Positions 39,001 to 46,297 of a DNA stretch of 64,000 nt are shown piece after piece. Numbering within the stretch: the first letter of the stretch is position 1; every line of letters starts with the position of its first letter. Below the pieces are notes generated by a model, which was not told where the DNA came from, ran no database searches, and was given only the letters and a program-made list of their open reading frames with translations. The DNA is from Fodinibius salsisoli (GTDB lineage Bacteria; Bacteroidota; Rhodothermia; Balneolales; Balneolaceae), in the NCBI RefSeq assembly GCF_026229185.1, contig NZ_JAGGJA010000002.1:372001-436000 (forward strand), written 5' to 3'. Both the position numbers and the translations under genes were made by a program.

Positions 39001-39188
39001 CCATCAATATTAGTTGATGCCCCCTGCGAAGTCCCCTTCACAAGAATATTTACTCCAGGTAATGTTTCAGATGTACTCGCATCTGTAACTGTACCTGATA
39101 CTTGTTGTTGTGCAAGTACAGCTGTTGATGACAAGCCTAAAATGCATATCATCAATACCATATATTGTAGCTGTAGATATGTTCTCAT
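36075..39188 (-). CDS. SusC/RagA-family TonB-dependent transporter (susC3)
   Basis: This is an outer-membrane glycan importer of 1037 residues. It has a signal peptide ending STAVLAQQ, a carboxypeptidase-regulatory-like domain (about 28-112), a plug with VVVVGYGEQEKVNLTGSVASV and ISVLKDAASAAIYGSRAANG, a barrel and a C-terminal VISIGANISF. Like SusC2 it lacks an STN domain. The plug has an insertion (RGDDTGGAGASRPLVLIDG) that SusC2 lacks. The similarity of its N-terminal domain and promoter to susC2, with diverged barrel and SusD partner, suggests an old duplication or recruitment under common control. It is first in a two-gene operon with susD3. Confidence 0.95.
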   Translation of the reverse strand: MRTYLQLQYMVLMICILGLSSTAVLAQQQVSGTVTDASTSETLPGVNILVKGTSQGASTNIDGYYELEASTTDTLVFSFVGYQTQEIAIEGRSELDVGLQPQALMGEDVVVVGYGEQEKVNLTGSVASVSTAEMSEVPVPTVTHALQGMAPGLQLLDGGDHPGHNQLNLLVRGQGTLGRGDDTGGAGASRPLVLIDGVEGNLSNIDINDVENISVLKDAASAAIYGSRAANGVILVTTKRGTAGDLQVTYNGYIGTQSRTAWPERVDTETHMRLANVARENLMNWCLDGRDPNNAVSECESYDSYQPRYTDEYIQNTIAGTDPDAYPDNELVDEIFNPARMQDHNLSIAGGSEVARYSLSLNYLEEDGLMANTGHDRYGVRLNTDFNLTDKISGGVDLSANRSWDILPAEEWAANFYIVHDTPPTIRTRYSDGTYGTNLFGRSSLASAEVSGNQQRVFWEGTVTGRLNYRIASWAEIQTLASFDYGAMDWERFVTDPNLIEEYPDDAYYWGPSFGENRTYTDKQTTLRAMIDYDYSFNENNNISGVVGYEQTDANFEEFRAWRDQFYNNELRQLDLGNETNDGTRGYGNSWALRSVFGRLNYELMGRYLFEFNARYDGSSRFAEGHRYGFFPSFSLGWRVSEEPFFNVDWVDEFKLRGSWGELGNQNVPLYSYYSSINLSTPYHLGNASSAQSVGGAATDLVNEELSWETTIVTNIGFDAAFWDNRLSVTGDIYERRTEDILLALSVPDMVGLNAPYQNGGIVENKGWEVSVGWQDNIGEVSYGINVNLSDNRNEVIDLVETGPYIEGGNLGGRVIQEGSPVNAWYGLEVAGLFDSYEQIDSYGAHVPGEETRLGDLMYVDQNDDGVINEADRKVIGNPNPHYIYGVNVNAGWRNFDFSALLQGVGKRDQYLGLGFAQGPVWENYTSEWHKDYWRPDNQDARHPAYYSNVNRNYYTTNSWWILDGSFMKLRNVQLGYTLPQDIVSRIGIQRLRLYATGKNLWMTNNLGIGLDPEYPWTTGDYTPQTRVISIGANISF

Positions 39189-39230
39189 AACACCCCATCT
39201 TTTATATTTAAGTATTTTTGTTATCCCTAT

Positions 39231-39280
39231 TTGAATTGGCGATCCAATTCAAAATGTGTCTAAGTGTTTTATATACACTT
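39231..39280 (-). promoter_or_regulatory. Regulatory module upstream of susC3: two dyads
   Basis: TTGAATTGG-CGAT-CCAATTCAA (39231-39252) is a perfect inverted repeat with 9-bp arms. AAGTGT-N7-ACACTT (39262-39280, AAGTGTTTTATATACACTT) follows, 74 bp from the start codon. Order, spacing and distance to the start match the module before susC2. Confidence 0.72.
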
Positions 39281-39783
39281 TTTATTTTTCAAAAAATCCC
39301 GGTTTTATGCAAATAATTTTGAAAATATTTTTAATATAACTCATTTACTTCATTTGCTCATCGTAACAAGGGTTGCTAAAAAAAGACCTATCATTCTATT
39401 CTCCTGCCTATCATGCAATTATGCCAAATAAAAACATGAACTTATTATCAAGTTTTTTTGACCTCGCTTTTCTTGATAAGCAAAAATAAATACGATTTAG
39501 TCTCCTTGGATACTACTCTATTTTTAAAAATTGAATTTAATTGTTCGTATAACACTTAATGGCATCTTGGTAATTTTGCACTCAATTATTGCTACTGCTT
39601 TATTTAAATTTTCATATCTCTATCTCCTTTATAATTGACTTCATCGTTTCTCAGTAATTATATCCCATAATACCTCTTCTTGATATTGGACTTTTATCGA
39701 GCAAAGTCCTCTCCAAGGCTTTGTCAATTTATTTCCGAAATAACCCAATTTTTTTTTGCAACTTTCAAAAATATTCTCTCTTT
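39281..39783. other. AT-rich divergent intergenic region between susC3 and the ThuA-fusion gene
   Basis: About 500 bases without a credible gene, between two divergent transcription units that each carry the AAGTGT-type dyad close to their start. The middle is AT-rich and I see no further clear repeats in it. Confidence 0.4.
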
Positions 39784-39802
39784 TAGTGTATTTGCTACAC
39801 TT
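39784..39802 (+). promoter_or_regulatory. Candidate operator upstream of the ThuA-fusion gene
   Basis: TAGTGTATTTGCTACACTT has inner arms AGTGTA/TACACT and the same 17-bp core AGTGT-N7-ACACT as the dyads before susC2 and susC3. It lies 52 bp upstream of the start codon. Confidence 0.55.
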
Positions 39803-39853
39803 GTGTATATTTAGACAATTTTGGGACTTATTTTAAACTAACTACAGGACATT

Positions 39854-42853
39854 ATGACATTCACAAAATTTTGGGGATTACTTCTTAGCCTCGCAATAAT
39901 TACGATTGGCTGCCAATCTCAGGGGAAGCAAATTCCTGATGATCAACCTCGCAAGATTGAAGTGCTTTTTCTCGGCCATGACAGCGAGCACCATAATAGT
40001 GCTGCCTATGCTCCGATCCTGGCTTCCGCACTGGCTGATGACGGGATCAATATAAGTTACACTGAGGATCCGGCGGATTTGAATACCCAGAATCTAAATA
40101 AGTATGATGCCTTGATGCTCTACGCCAACCATGATTCCATCAGTACCTCCCAGGATGAAGCCTTGCTGGACTTTGTGGAATCGGGCCACGGATTTCTACC
40201 GATCCACTCGGCCAGCTTCTGCTTTCGCAACTCCGAAGCATTTGTCGATCTGGTCGGTGCTCAATTTAAAGAACATGGCACAGGCACTTTTACCGCTTCT
40301 ATTACGAACAAGGACCACCCCATTACCCAAGATCTTCAGGAATTTGAAACCTGGGATGAAACCTACGTCCACAGCAAACATAACTCTGAAAACCGAACGG
40401 TGTTGATGGAGCGCGAGGAAGAGCCCTGGACCTGGGTACGCACGCAGGGCGATGGCAAGGTTTTTTATACGGCCTATGGACACGACGAGCGCACATGGGA
40501 GCAGCCCGGATTCCAGGAACTGGTGAAGAACGGAATTATCTGGTCAGTCAGCGACCAGGTACGGTCTAACTGGGAGCAATTTGCCTCCTCTATGCCAGAA
40601 TTACAATACGAAGACCGCGATAATATCCCCAACTACGAGGAGCGTGATCCCGCTCCCCGGTTCCAGCTGCCGCTCTCGCCGGAAGAATCGCAGAAACATA
40701 TCCAGGTGCCGGTTGGTTTTGAGCTGGAGCTTTTTGCCTCCGAGCCCGACATCATCAACCCTATTGATATCTCCTGGGACGCCCAAGGACGATTGTGGGC
40801 CATTGAGACTGTTGACTATCCCAATACCGTGCGCGAAGAAGATGGGGTAGGCGATGACCGAATTAAAATTCTCGAAGATACCAATGATGACGGAAAGGCC
40901 GACAAAGTCACCGTCTTTGCCGACAGCCTGAACATCCCCACCAGCTTTACCTTTGTCAATGGAGGCGTGCTGGTTTCCCAGGCCCCGCACTTCCTGTTTC
41001 TGAAGGATACCGATGGAGATGACAAAGCTGATGTGCGCCAGAAAGTGATCTCAGGCTGGGGCACCTTTGATACCCACGCAGGGCCTTCTCACCTGCAGTA
41101 TGGTTACGACAACAACATCTGGGGATCCGTCGGGTATTCTGGATTTGAAGGTACCATTGCCGGGGATTCCCTCAAATTTCCCCAGGGCTTCTACAAATTT
41201 AACACTGACTTTGATAACCTAAATTTCGAGTATCTGACCACCACCAGCAACAATACCTGGGGACTTGGTTTTAACGAAAGTTTCGATGTGTTTGGCTCCA
41301 CGGCCAACAATACGCACGCAGTTTATATGGGAATTCCCAAACGATACTATGAGCACTACGAATGGCCGGAAGGCACTGAGCGGCAGCAGTGGAGCGCCGG
41401 GCGTAAGAAGATTGACGGCCACTACGCAATGCACCCCATCACCCGTAATTACCGGCAGGTGGATGTATTTGGTGGATTTACGGCCGCCTCTGGCTTCCAA
41501 TTCTATACGGCCCGCCAGTTCCCCAAAGAATATTGGAATCGCACGGCTTTTGTCAGTGAACCTACCGGTGGACTGACGCACCGGGCCATCATTGAGCAAG
41601 ATGGAGCTGGCTTTAACGAAAAGGACGGATGGAACATTTTTGCCGGCCATGATGAATGGATCTCACCGGTACAGGCCAAAGTGGGCCCCGACGGGGCCCT
41701 TTGGATCGCCGACTGGTACAACTTTATTATTCAACATAACCCCACCCCCAGCGAAGAGCGGGGCGGCTATGATGCAGAAAGTGGGGATGGGAATGCCCAT
41801 ATAAACCCGAATCGCGACCGCGATCACGGGCGCATCTATCGGCTTACTTACACCGGATCTGAGCCATCCGAACCAATGAGCCTCAGCAAAGATGACCCAG
41901 ACGCGCTGGTTGAAGCCCTGAGCCACGACAATATGTTCTGGAGACTGACCGCCCAGCGTCTGCTCGTGGAGCGCGGTGAAACGGATGTGCTTTCTGAGTT
42001 ATATGAACTCGTCCAAAATGAAGAAGTTGATGAGATGGATCTAAATCCGGCGGCCCAACATGCGTTGTGGACGTTGCACGGACTCGGAGCCTTTGATGAA
42101 TCTAACCAGGAAGCTATTGATACGGCTACCGGAGCGCTGCAGCACCCGTCTCCAGCCGTGCGCAAAGCCGCTATCCAGGTGCTGCCCCAAACCGATGCGG
42201 CTAATCAGGCCCTGTTGGATTCCGGGGTCCTTACCGATCCTGACGGCCGGGTCCAGCTGGCGGCTATCTTAGCCACCATTGAAATGGAGACCTCTACAAC
42301 GATCGGCGAAAAACTTTTTGCCCTCAGCAAAGATGAGAACCTCATGCAAGATGAGTGGTTGGCTGAAGCCCTGAAACTGGCTGCCAGCAAGCATGAAGAC
42401 GGATACAAAGCAGCGGCCGGACAAACCTCACAGGATGCTGAAGCCAGTGAGTCTCAAGGCAATGACGATGCTGATGTTACCATCCAAATTGGGACGGTCA
42501 TTAACGAACTGGAGTTTGATAAAACCGAATTTTCAGTCAAAGCGGGTGAAACGGTACAAATAGTCTTCAAAAATTCGGATTTCATGCAGCATAATCTTTT
42601 GATCCTTGCATCCGGCTCCCTGGAAAAGGTGGGCGAAGCAGCAGACGAAATGGCCGGTGAACCGGATGCCGCCGAGCAGAGCTACGTGCCGGATATGGAG
42701 GAAGTACTGTTTTCTACAGCGCTCATTAACCCGGACCAGACCGTTACCCTCACATTCACCGCACCGGAAGAGCCCGGAGAGTATCCCTACGTATGTACCT
42801 TCCCCGGGCACTGGCGGACCATGCAGGGTGTAATGACGGTCACCGAAGAATAA
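39854..42853 (+). CDS. ThuA / PVC-type beta-propeller / HEAT / cupredoxin fusion lipoprotein
   Basis: This 999-residue exported protein has four parts. A lipoprotein signal (LAIITIGCQSQ, Cys about 20) precedes a ThuA domain (about 33-235; IEVLFLGHDSEHHNS, FLPIHSASFCFRNSEAF, VFYTAYGHDERTW). A beta-propeller like those of the PVC-type membrane-bound dehydrogenase proteins follows (about 280-640; VPVGFELELFASEPDIINPIDISWDAQGRLW, GPDGALWIADWYNFIIQHNP). Then come HEAT-like repeats (about 675-860) and a plastocyanin/azurin-type domain (about 885-999) with a complete type-1 copper set: MQHN His, YVCTFPGHW Cys and His, and TMQG Met. Many relatives end in a cytochrome c domain; no CxxCH is present here. 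It likely oxidises a sugar or passes electrons in the periplasm. An AGGA lies 5 bases before the start. Confidence 0.88.
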   Translation: MTFTKFWGLLLSLAIITIGCQSQGKQIPDDQPRKIEVLFLGHDSEHHNSAAYAPILASALADDGINISYTEDPADLNTQNLNKYDALMLYANHDSISTSQDEALLDFVESGHGFLPIHSASFCFRNSEAFVDLVGAQFKEHGTGTFTASITNKDHPITQDLQEFETWDETYVHSKHNSENRTVLMEREEEPWTWVRTQGDGKVFYTAYGHDERTWEQPGFQELVKNGIIWSVSDQVRSNWEQFASSMPELQYEDRDNIPNYEERDPAPRFQLPLSPEESQKHIQVPVGFELELFASEPDIINPIDISWDAQGRLWAIETVDYPNTVREEDGVGDDRIKILEDTNDDGKADKVTVFADSLNIPTSFTFVNGGVLVSQAPHFLFLKDTDGDDKADVRQKVISGWGTFDTHAGPSHLQYGYDNNIWGSVGYSGFEGTIAGDSLKFPQGFYKFNTDFDNLNFEYLTTTSNNTWGLGFNESFDVFGSTANNTHAVYMGIPKRYYEHYEWPEGTERQQWSAGRKKIDGHYAMHPITRNYRQVDVFGGFTAASGFQFYTARQFPKEYWNRTAFVSEPTGGLTHRAIIEQDGAGFNEKDGWNIFAGHDEWISPVQAKVGPDGALWIADWYNFIIQHNPTPSEERGGYDAESGDGNAHINPNRDRDHGRIYRLTYTGSEPSEPMSLSKDDPDALVEALSHDNMFWRLTAQRLLVERGETDVLSELYELVQNEEVDEMDLNPAAQHALWTLHGLGAFDESNQEAIDTATGALQHPSPAVRKAAIQVLPQTDAANQALLDSGVLTDPDGRVQLAAILATIEMETSTTIGEKLFALSKDENLMQDEWLAEALKLAASKHEDGYKAAAGQTSQDAEASESQGNDDADVTIQIGTVINELEFDKTEFSVKAGETVQIVFKNSDFMQHNLLILASGSLEKVGEAADEMAGEPDAAEQSYVPDMEEVLFSTALINPDQTVTLTFTAPEEPGEYPYVCTFPGHWRTMQGVMTVTEE

Positions 42854-42860
42854 TAATGGC

Positions 42861-42979
42861 TTTGCGAAACCATCAAACTTGTCACTCTGAGCCTGCCGAA
42901 GAGTCTCTGGATAATAGGCTATTGCTTCTAAGAGGAGATCCTTCAACTTTGTTCAGGATGACAAACAAGGTTTCGCAAA
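42861..42979. repeat. Palindromic dispersed-type intergenic element
   Basis: TTTGCGAAACC (42861-42871) and its exact complement (42969-42979) bound about 119 bp. Inside, TGTCACTCTGAGC pairs imperfectly with GTTCAGGATGACA. The wording TCACTCTGAGCCTGCCGAAG...CTTTGTTCAGGATGACA is, from memory, a widespread Bacteroidota intergenic repeat. It could form one long hairpin between the ThuA-fusion and epimerase genes. Confidence 0.6.
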
Positions 42980-43018
42980 ACCTTTTAATAGAAGATTGAA
43001 TATAAAATTTGCAGTATA

Positions 43019-43870
43019 GTGAATATACAATTTGGTATAAGCACGTGGGTTTGGACGTCTCCTTTTACCACTGAATCAACAAAATTATTCCCCGCAATAA
43101 AAAAAATGGGCTACGATGTGGTCGAAATTCCTGTGGAGGATCCAGAAGTTATTGATGCTCCACAGGTTAAGCAGGCACTGGATGAGCATGGACTAGACGC
43201 TGTCATTTGTGGAGCCTTTGGCCCGGGTCGCGACCTGACCCACGAAGATCCATCCATCCATCAGCAGTGCTTTGATTATTTAGACGCACTGATGCACTTG
43301 GCCGACACCTGGGAGGCTGATTTTATTGCCGGTCCCATGTATTCGGCGGTTGGCAAAGCCCGGCTCGTATCCCCTGACCAGAAAAAGCGGGAGTGGGAAT
43401 TAGCCGTGACCAATCTACGAAAAGTTAGCCAAAAGGCTGCTGACAATGGATTGCAGCTGGCCATTGAACCGCTCAATCGGTTTGAATCGGACCTGATTAA
43501 CACCACGGCCCAGGCCAAGCAACTGATTAACGATATTAACCACCCGGCCGCTAAAATTATGGTCGATGGCTTCCATATGAGTATCGAGGAAAAAAGTTTG
43601 GAAGCTGCCATCCGCACCGCCGGTGATGACCTCATCCACGTGCAGACTTCTGAGAACTACCGGGGCACGCCCGGTACCGGTCAAACCGACTGGCAGAGTT
43701 TTAAGCGCGGATTGGAAGCTGTAGATTATTCGGGGGTGGTATCCATCGAAAGCTTTACTTCCGACAACCAAGAGCTGGCCGATGCGGTCTGTATCTGGCG
43801 ACCCCTGGCTGAAGATCAAGACGAGTTGGCGGAACAAGGACTTCAATTTTTAGAGCAAACATTTCAATAA
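43019..43870 (+). CDS. Sugar epimerase/isomerase of the AP-endonuclease-2 TIM-barrel family
   Basis: This 283-residue protein belongs to the tagatose/psicose 3-epimerase-like xylose-isomerase-fold family. It shows the four expected metal ligands: Glu in LAIEPLNRFESD (about 150), Asp in IMVDGFHMSIEE (about 183), His in DLIHVQTSENYRGTPGTGQ (about 208) and Glu in GVVSIESFTS (about 245). There is no signal peptide, so it acts in the cytoplasm. The start is GTG at 43019. It is followed 16 bp later by a Gfo/Idh/MocA oxidoreductase, so it probably acts on a keto-sugar in the same path. The epimerase versus isomerase or lyase role cannot be settled by sequence. Confidence 0.85.
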   Translation: MNIQFGISTWVWTSPFTTESTKLFPAIKKMGYDVVEIPVEDPEVIDAPQVKQALDEHGLDAVICGAFGPGRDLTHEDPSIHQQCFDYLDALMHLADTWEADFIAGPMYSAVGKARLVSPDQKKREWELAVTNLRKVSQKAADNGLQLAIEPLNRFESDLINTTAQAKQLINDINHPAAKIMVDGFHMSIEEKSLEAAIRTAGDDLIHVQTSENYRGTPGTGQTDWQSFKRGLEAVDYSGVVSIESFTSDNQELADAVCIWRPLAEDQDELAEQGLQFLEQTFQ

Positions 43871-43886
43871 AAAATCAATAAGCACT

Positions 43887-45014
43887 ATGTCAGATAAACA
43901 AGTAAACATTGCAATTATTGGATTGGGCTTTGGGGCCGAATTCATCCCCATCTTCCAGAAACATCCGGATGTAAACATGTACGCCATTTGTCAGCGTACT
44001 GAATCGAAGCTTAATGAAGTGGGTGATGCTTTTGACATCGATCAGCGATACACTTCCTACGAAGAGCTGCTGGCCGATCCCAAAGTGGATGCGGTGCATA
44101 TTAATACGCCCATCCAGTTGCATGCCAAACACAGCCTGATGGCTTTGCGGGCTGGCAAGCACGTCTCTTGTACCGTGCCAATGGCAACAACTATCGAAGA
44201 ATGCGAAGAAATTATCGATACGGTGGAGGAAACCGGCCTTAAATATATGATGGCCGAGACCGTGGTTTACAGCCGGGAATATTTGTTTGTTAAAGAACTC
44301 TATGAAAAGGGCGAGTTGGGTAAAATCCAGTACCTGCAGGCCAGCCATCCGCAGGATATGGAAGGATGGCCCGAATACTGGGAGTACATGAAACCCATGC
44401 ACTATGCCACCCACGTGGTCAGCCCTGTATTGGGACTCACCAATGCACAGGCAGAATATGTTTCTTGCTTTGGATCGGGTAAAATTAGCGATGACCTTAT
44501 TGAAAAGTCAGACTCTCCCTTTGCTGTGGAAACTTGCCACATCAAGCTTAAGGATTCGGATCTGTCGGCCCATATTTACCGATCGCTTTTTGATACGGCC
44601 CGACAGTACCGCGAGAGCTTCGATGCTTACGGTTCCAAGAAGTCCTTCGAATGGCCGCTCATCGAGGGCGAAGATCCAGTTATCCATACCGCCAAGAAGC
44701 CCGAACCGGAAATTCCCGAACGTGTGGAAGTACCGGATTACGGTCACCGATTGCCGGAAGAAATCCAGGAATTTACCCAGGAAGGCGTCTATGATGCCGA
44801 CGAACATGCCCACCTCTCGTTCATACAGGGCGGCGGCCACGGTGGCTCTCACCCGCACTTGGCTCACGAATTTATCGCAGCCATCAAAGAGGACCGGGAT
44901 CCGTATCCGAATGCAGTACAAGCAGCCAACTGGACCTGTGTAGGACTGCTGGCCCATGAGTCGGCGATGGAAGGTGGAGCGATCAAGCACCTGCCGGAGT
45001 TTACGCTGACTTAA
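43887..45014 (+). CDS. Gfo/Idh/MocA-family NAD(P)-dependent oxidoreductase
   Basis: This would oxidise a sugar or cyclitol hydroxyl with NAD(P)+. The 375-residue protein has a Rossmann N-terminus (NIAIIGLGFGAEFIPIFQKHPDV), then DAVHINTPIQLHAKHSLMALRAGKHVSCTVPMATTIEECEEI, the family E-K-P region replaced here by TVPMATT, and a C-terminal alpha/beta domain. A His-rich stretch (HLSFIQGGGHGGSHPHLAHEF, about residues 311-331) is a conserved feature of one branch of the family. No Tat or Sec signal is seen, so it is cytoplasmic. It pairs with the upstream TIM-barrel epimerase, a recurring combination in keto-sugar and inositol metabolism, and is followed by a terminator. Confidence 0.88.
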   Translation: MSDKQVNIAIIGLGFGAEFIPIFQKHPDVNMYAICQRTESKLNEVGDAFDIDQRYTSYEELLADPKVDAVHINTPIQLHAKHSLMALRAGKHVSCTVPMATTIEECEEIIDTVEETGLKYMMAETVVYSREYLFVKELYEKGELGKIQYLQASHPQDMEGWPEYWEYMKPMHYATHVVSPVLGLTNAQAEYVSCFGSGKISDDLIEKSDSPFAVETCHIKLKDSDLSAHIYRSLFDTARQYRESFDAYGSKKSFEWPLIEGEDPVIHTAKKPEPEIPERVEVPDYGHRLPEEIQEFTQEGVYDADEHAHLSFIQGGGHGGSHPHLAHEFIAAIKEDRDPYPNAVQAANWTCVGLLAHESAMEGGAIKHLPEFTLT

Positions 45015-45037
45015 AAAGCTCTCTATTTTATTCTATA

Positions 45038-45076
45038 AGGCTTTCCTGCCCACCGGTGGGAAAGCCTTTTTCTTTT
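45038..45076 (+). terminator. Rho-independent terminator after the oxidoreductase gene
   Basis: AAGGCTTTC and GAAAGCCTT pair around an inner CCCACCGGTGGG palindrome, followed by TTTCTTTT. It lies 24 bp after the stop codon. Confidence 0.85.
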
Positions 45077-45129
45077 AAGAAAATATGTGTGTTTAGAATA
45101 ACCTTGGTAGGCTCTTTCCTTAATACGAA

Positions 45130-45470
45130 ACCGTCATTGCGAAAGAGGGGCGCTCTCCACCGACTGACGCAATCTCCAATTAAATGCAATATCATCCTGA
45201 GCGGAGTCCAACGGACGCAGTCGAAGGATCTCCCTATACTTACATATTCTTTTAGTATGGACGGGACTCACCATGATATTAGCGTTGATCTTGTTCAGCA
45301 GACTCCTTCTGGGACAATCGGATAGAGAAGGAGCTTTTATTTAAAAAACTCTAACTTTAACAGTGCGTCTCTTCCCCTGCATCGTAGGGGAAGAATAAGA
45401 TGGGGTCACTTATCATTAAGATGAGGATCCTGCGGCAACGCAATCTCTGTGGCAATGCCTTTTACTCATC
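45130..45470. repeat. Cluster of dispersed-type intergenic repeats
   Basis: This non-coding stretch strings together repeat-like pieces: GTCATTGCGA...GACGCAATCTCC (45133-45176), ATCATCCTGAGCGGAGTC...CGAAGGATCTCC (45191-45233), and a hairpin CTTCCCCT-N7-AGGGGAAG (45371-45393), then another GCAACGCAATCTCTG. The first two resemble very common Bacteroidota intergenic repeats (memory, not a search). Confidence 0.5.
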
Positions 45471-45531
45471 TTTAAGAGGTACTTCCATTTCGTCAAGGTC
45501 CACTACAAAACGAGTTAAGCATGCCCCTTCG

Positions 45532-45620
45532 ACTCGTCAGAGGTTATAACACCTAGGGTTATGGGATATAACACGTCGTGTTAAGGGTCCTAACAAGTAG
45601 GGTTAAGACCCCTGACGAGT
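45532..45620. repeat. Array of three 22-bp tandem units with internal dyads, bounded by 9-bp inverted repeats
   Basis: ACTCGTCAG (45532-45540) and CTGACGAGT (45612-45620) are exact complements. Between them lie three diverged 22-bp units at 45545-45566, 45567-45588 and 45589-45610, each carrying TAAC...GTTA; the middle one contains the perfect palindrome TAACACGTCGTGTTA. The region could fold into a multi-arm structure. No gene overlaps it. Confidence 0.6.
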
Positions 45621-45858
45621 GAAAAATACATCCAAGTCCCTGGCTATTGGGCGATAACAACGTCTGTCCCAAAATTTCAGAGGTGAAGGTGAGATCAATG
45701 ATAAGGTGCCACAAATACCCAATAGCCCGGAATATTTACACCATTCAATTCTAACCGAATAATGCGTTAATTAACAACAGCTCTTCTTCTATTAAAGCTC
45801 ATGCCTTCTTATTGTAAACAGCCGGGATATCTAAAATAACATTTGACTTACATCTCAA

Positions 45859-45874
45859 TACTATTATATTAGTA
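45859..45874 (+). promoter_or_regulatory. Candidate BlaI/MecI-type operator upstream of the blaI-like gene
   Basis: TACTATTATATTAGTA has arms TACTA/TAGTA with a 6-base spacer, the arm sequence known for MecI/BlaI operators in Gram-positive bacteria (TACTACA...TGTAGTA). It lies 44 bp upstream of the start of the BlaI-family repressor gene, consistent with autoregulation. Confidence 0.55.
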
Positions 45875-45917
45875 CTAAGGAAATACAACTAGACAGATAA
45901 TTATAAATTTACGCTTT

Positions 45918-46295
45918 ATGAAAAAGTCACTTACCCCCCTTGGAGAAACAGAAATGGAAGTGCTACACCACGTATGGGAACTGGAAGAAGCTACCGTTAA
46001 GCAGGTTCGTAACCGCATCCTGGAAAGGCGGGAAGTTGCCTACACCACCATTATGACGGTTATGAAAAATTTAGCAGAAAAGGGATATCTGAAATATCGT
46101 AAAGATGGTGTTACTTACGTCTACAGTCCCGCTCAACAACCTGAATCCGTGCGGTCAAACCTTATTGGAGATTTAGTCAATAAAGTTTTTAAAGGCTCCC
46201 CTAAAGAACTCGTTCAAACGCTGGTTAAGAGTAAAAATATTACGGAAGACGATCTTAATGATATCAAAAACATGATTGACAACATGGAGGACTAA
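45918..46295 (+). CDS. BlaI/MecI/CopY-family transcriptional repressor
   Basis: This 125-residue winged-helix repressor has LGETEMEVLHHVWELEEATVKQVRNRI (N-terminal helices), REVAYTTIMTVMKNLAEKGYLKYRKDGVTYVYSPA (recognition helix and wing) and a helical dimerisation tail (about 85-125). It is normally inactivated when the cognate membrane protease senses a signal. The M56 protease gene follows 2 bp after the stop, with its GGAGG ribosome site inside the end of this gene, so translation is probably coupled. No beta-lactamase is next to it. Confidence 0.93.
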   Translation: MKKSLTPLGETEMEVLHHVWELEEATVKQVRNRILERREVAYTTIMTVMKNLAEKGYLKYRKDGVTYVYSPAQQPESVRSNLIGDLVNKVFKGSPKELVQTLVKSKNITEDDLNDIKNMIDNMED

Positions 46296-46297
46296 CA

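Noticed and set aside
43890-44414. 174-codon minus-strand open frame
   Set aside because: Antisense to the Gfo/Idh/MocA gene, which has clear family motifs; shadow frame.
45532-45620. CRISPR-like array
   Set aside because: The units are contiguous 22-bp diverged copies without spacers and no cas gene is near.
45532-45620. Integron attC site
   Set aside because: The TAAC/GTTA dyads do not fit the GTTRRRY/RYYYAAC core sites and no integrase is present.
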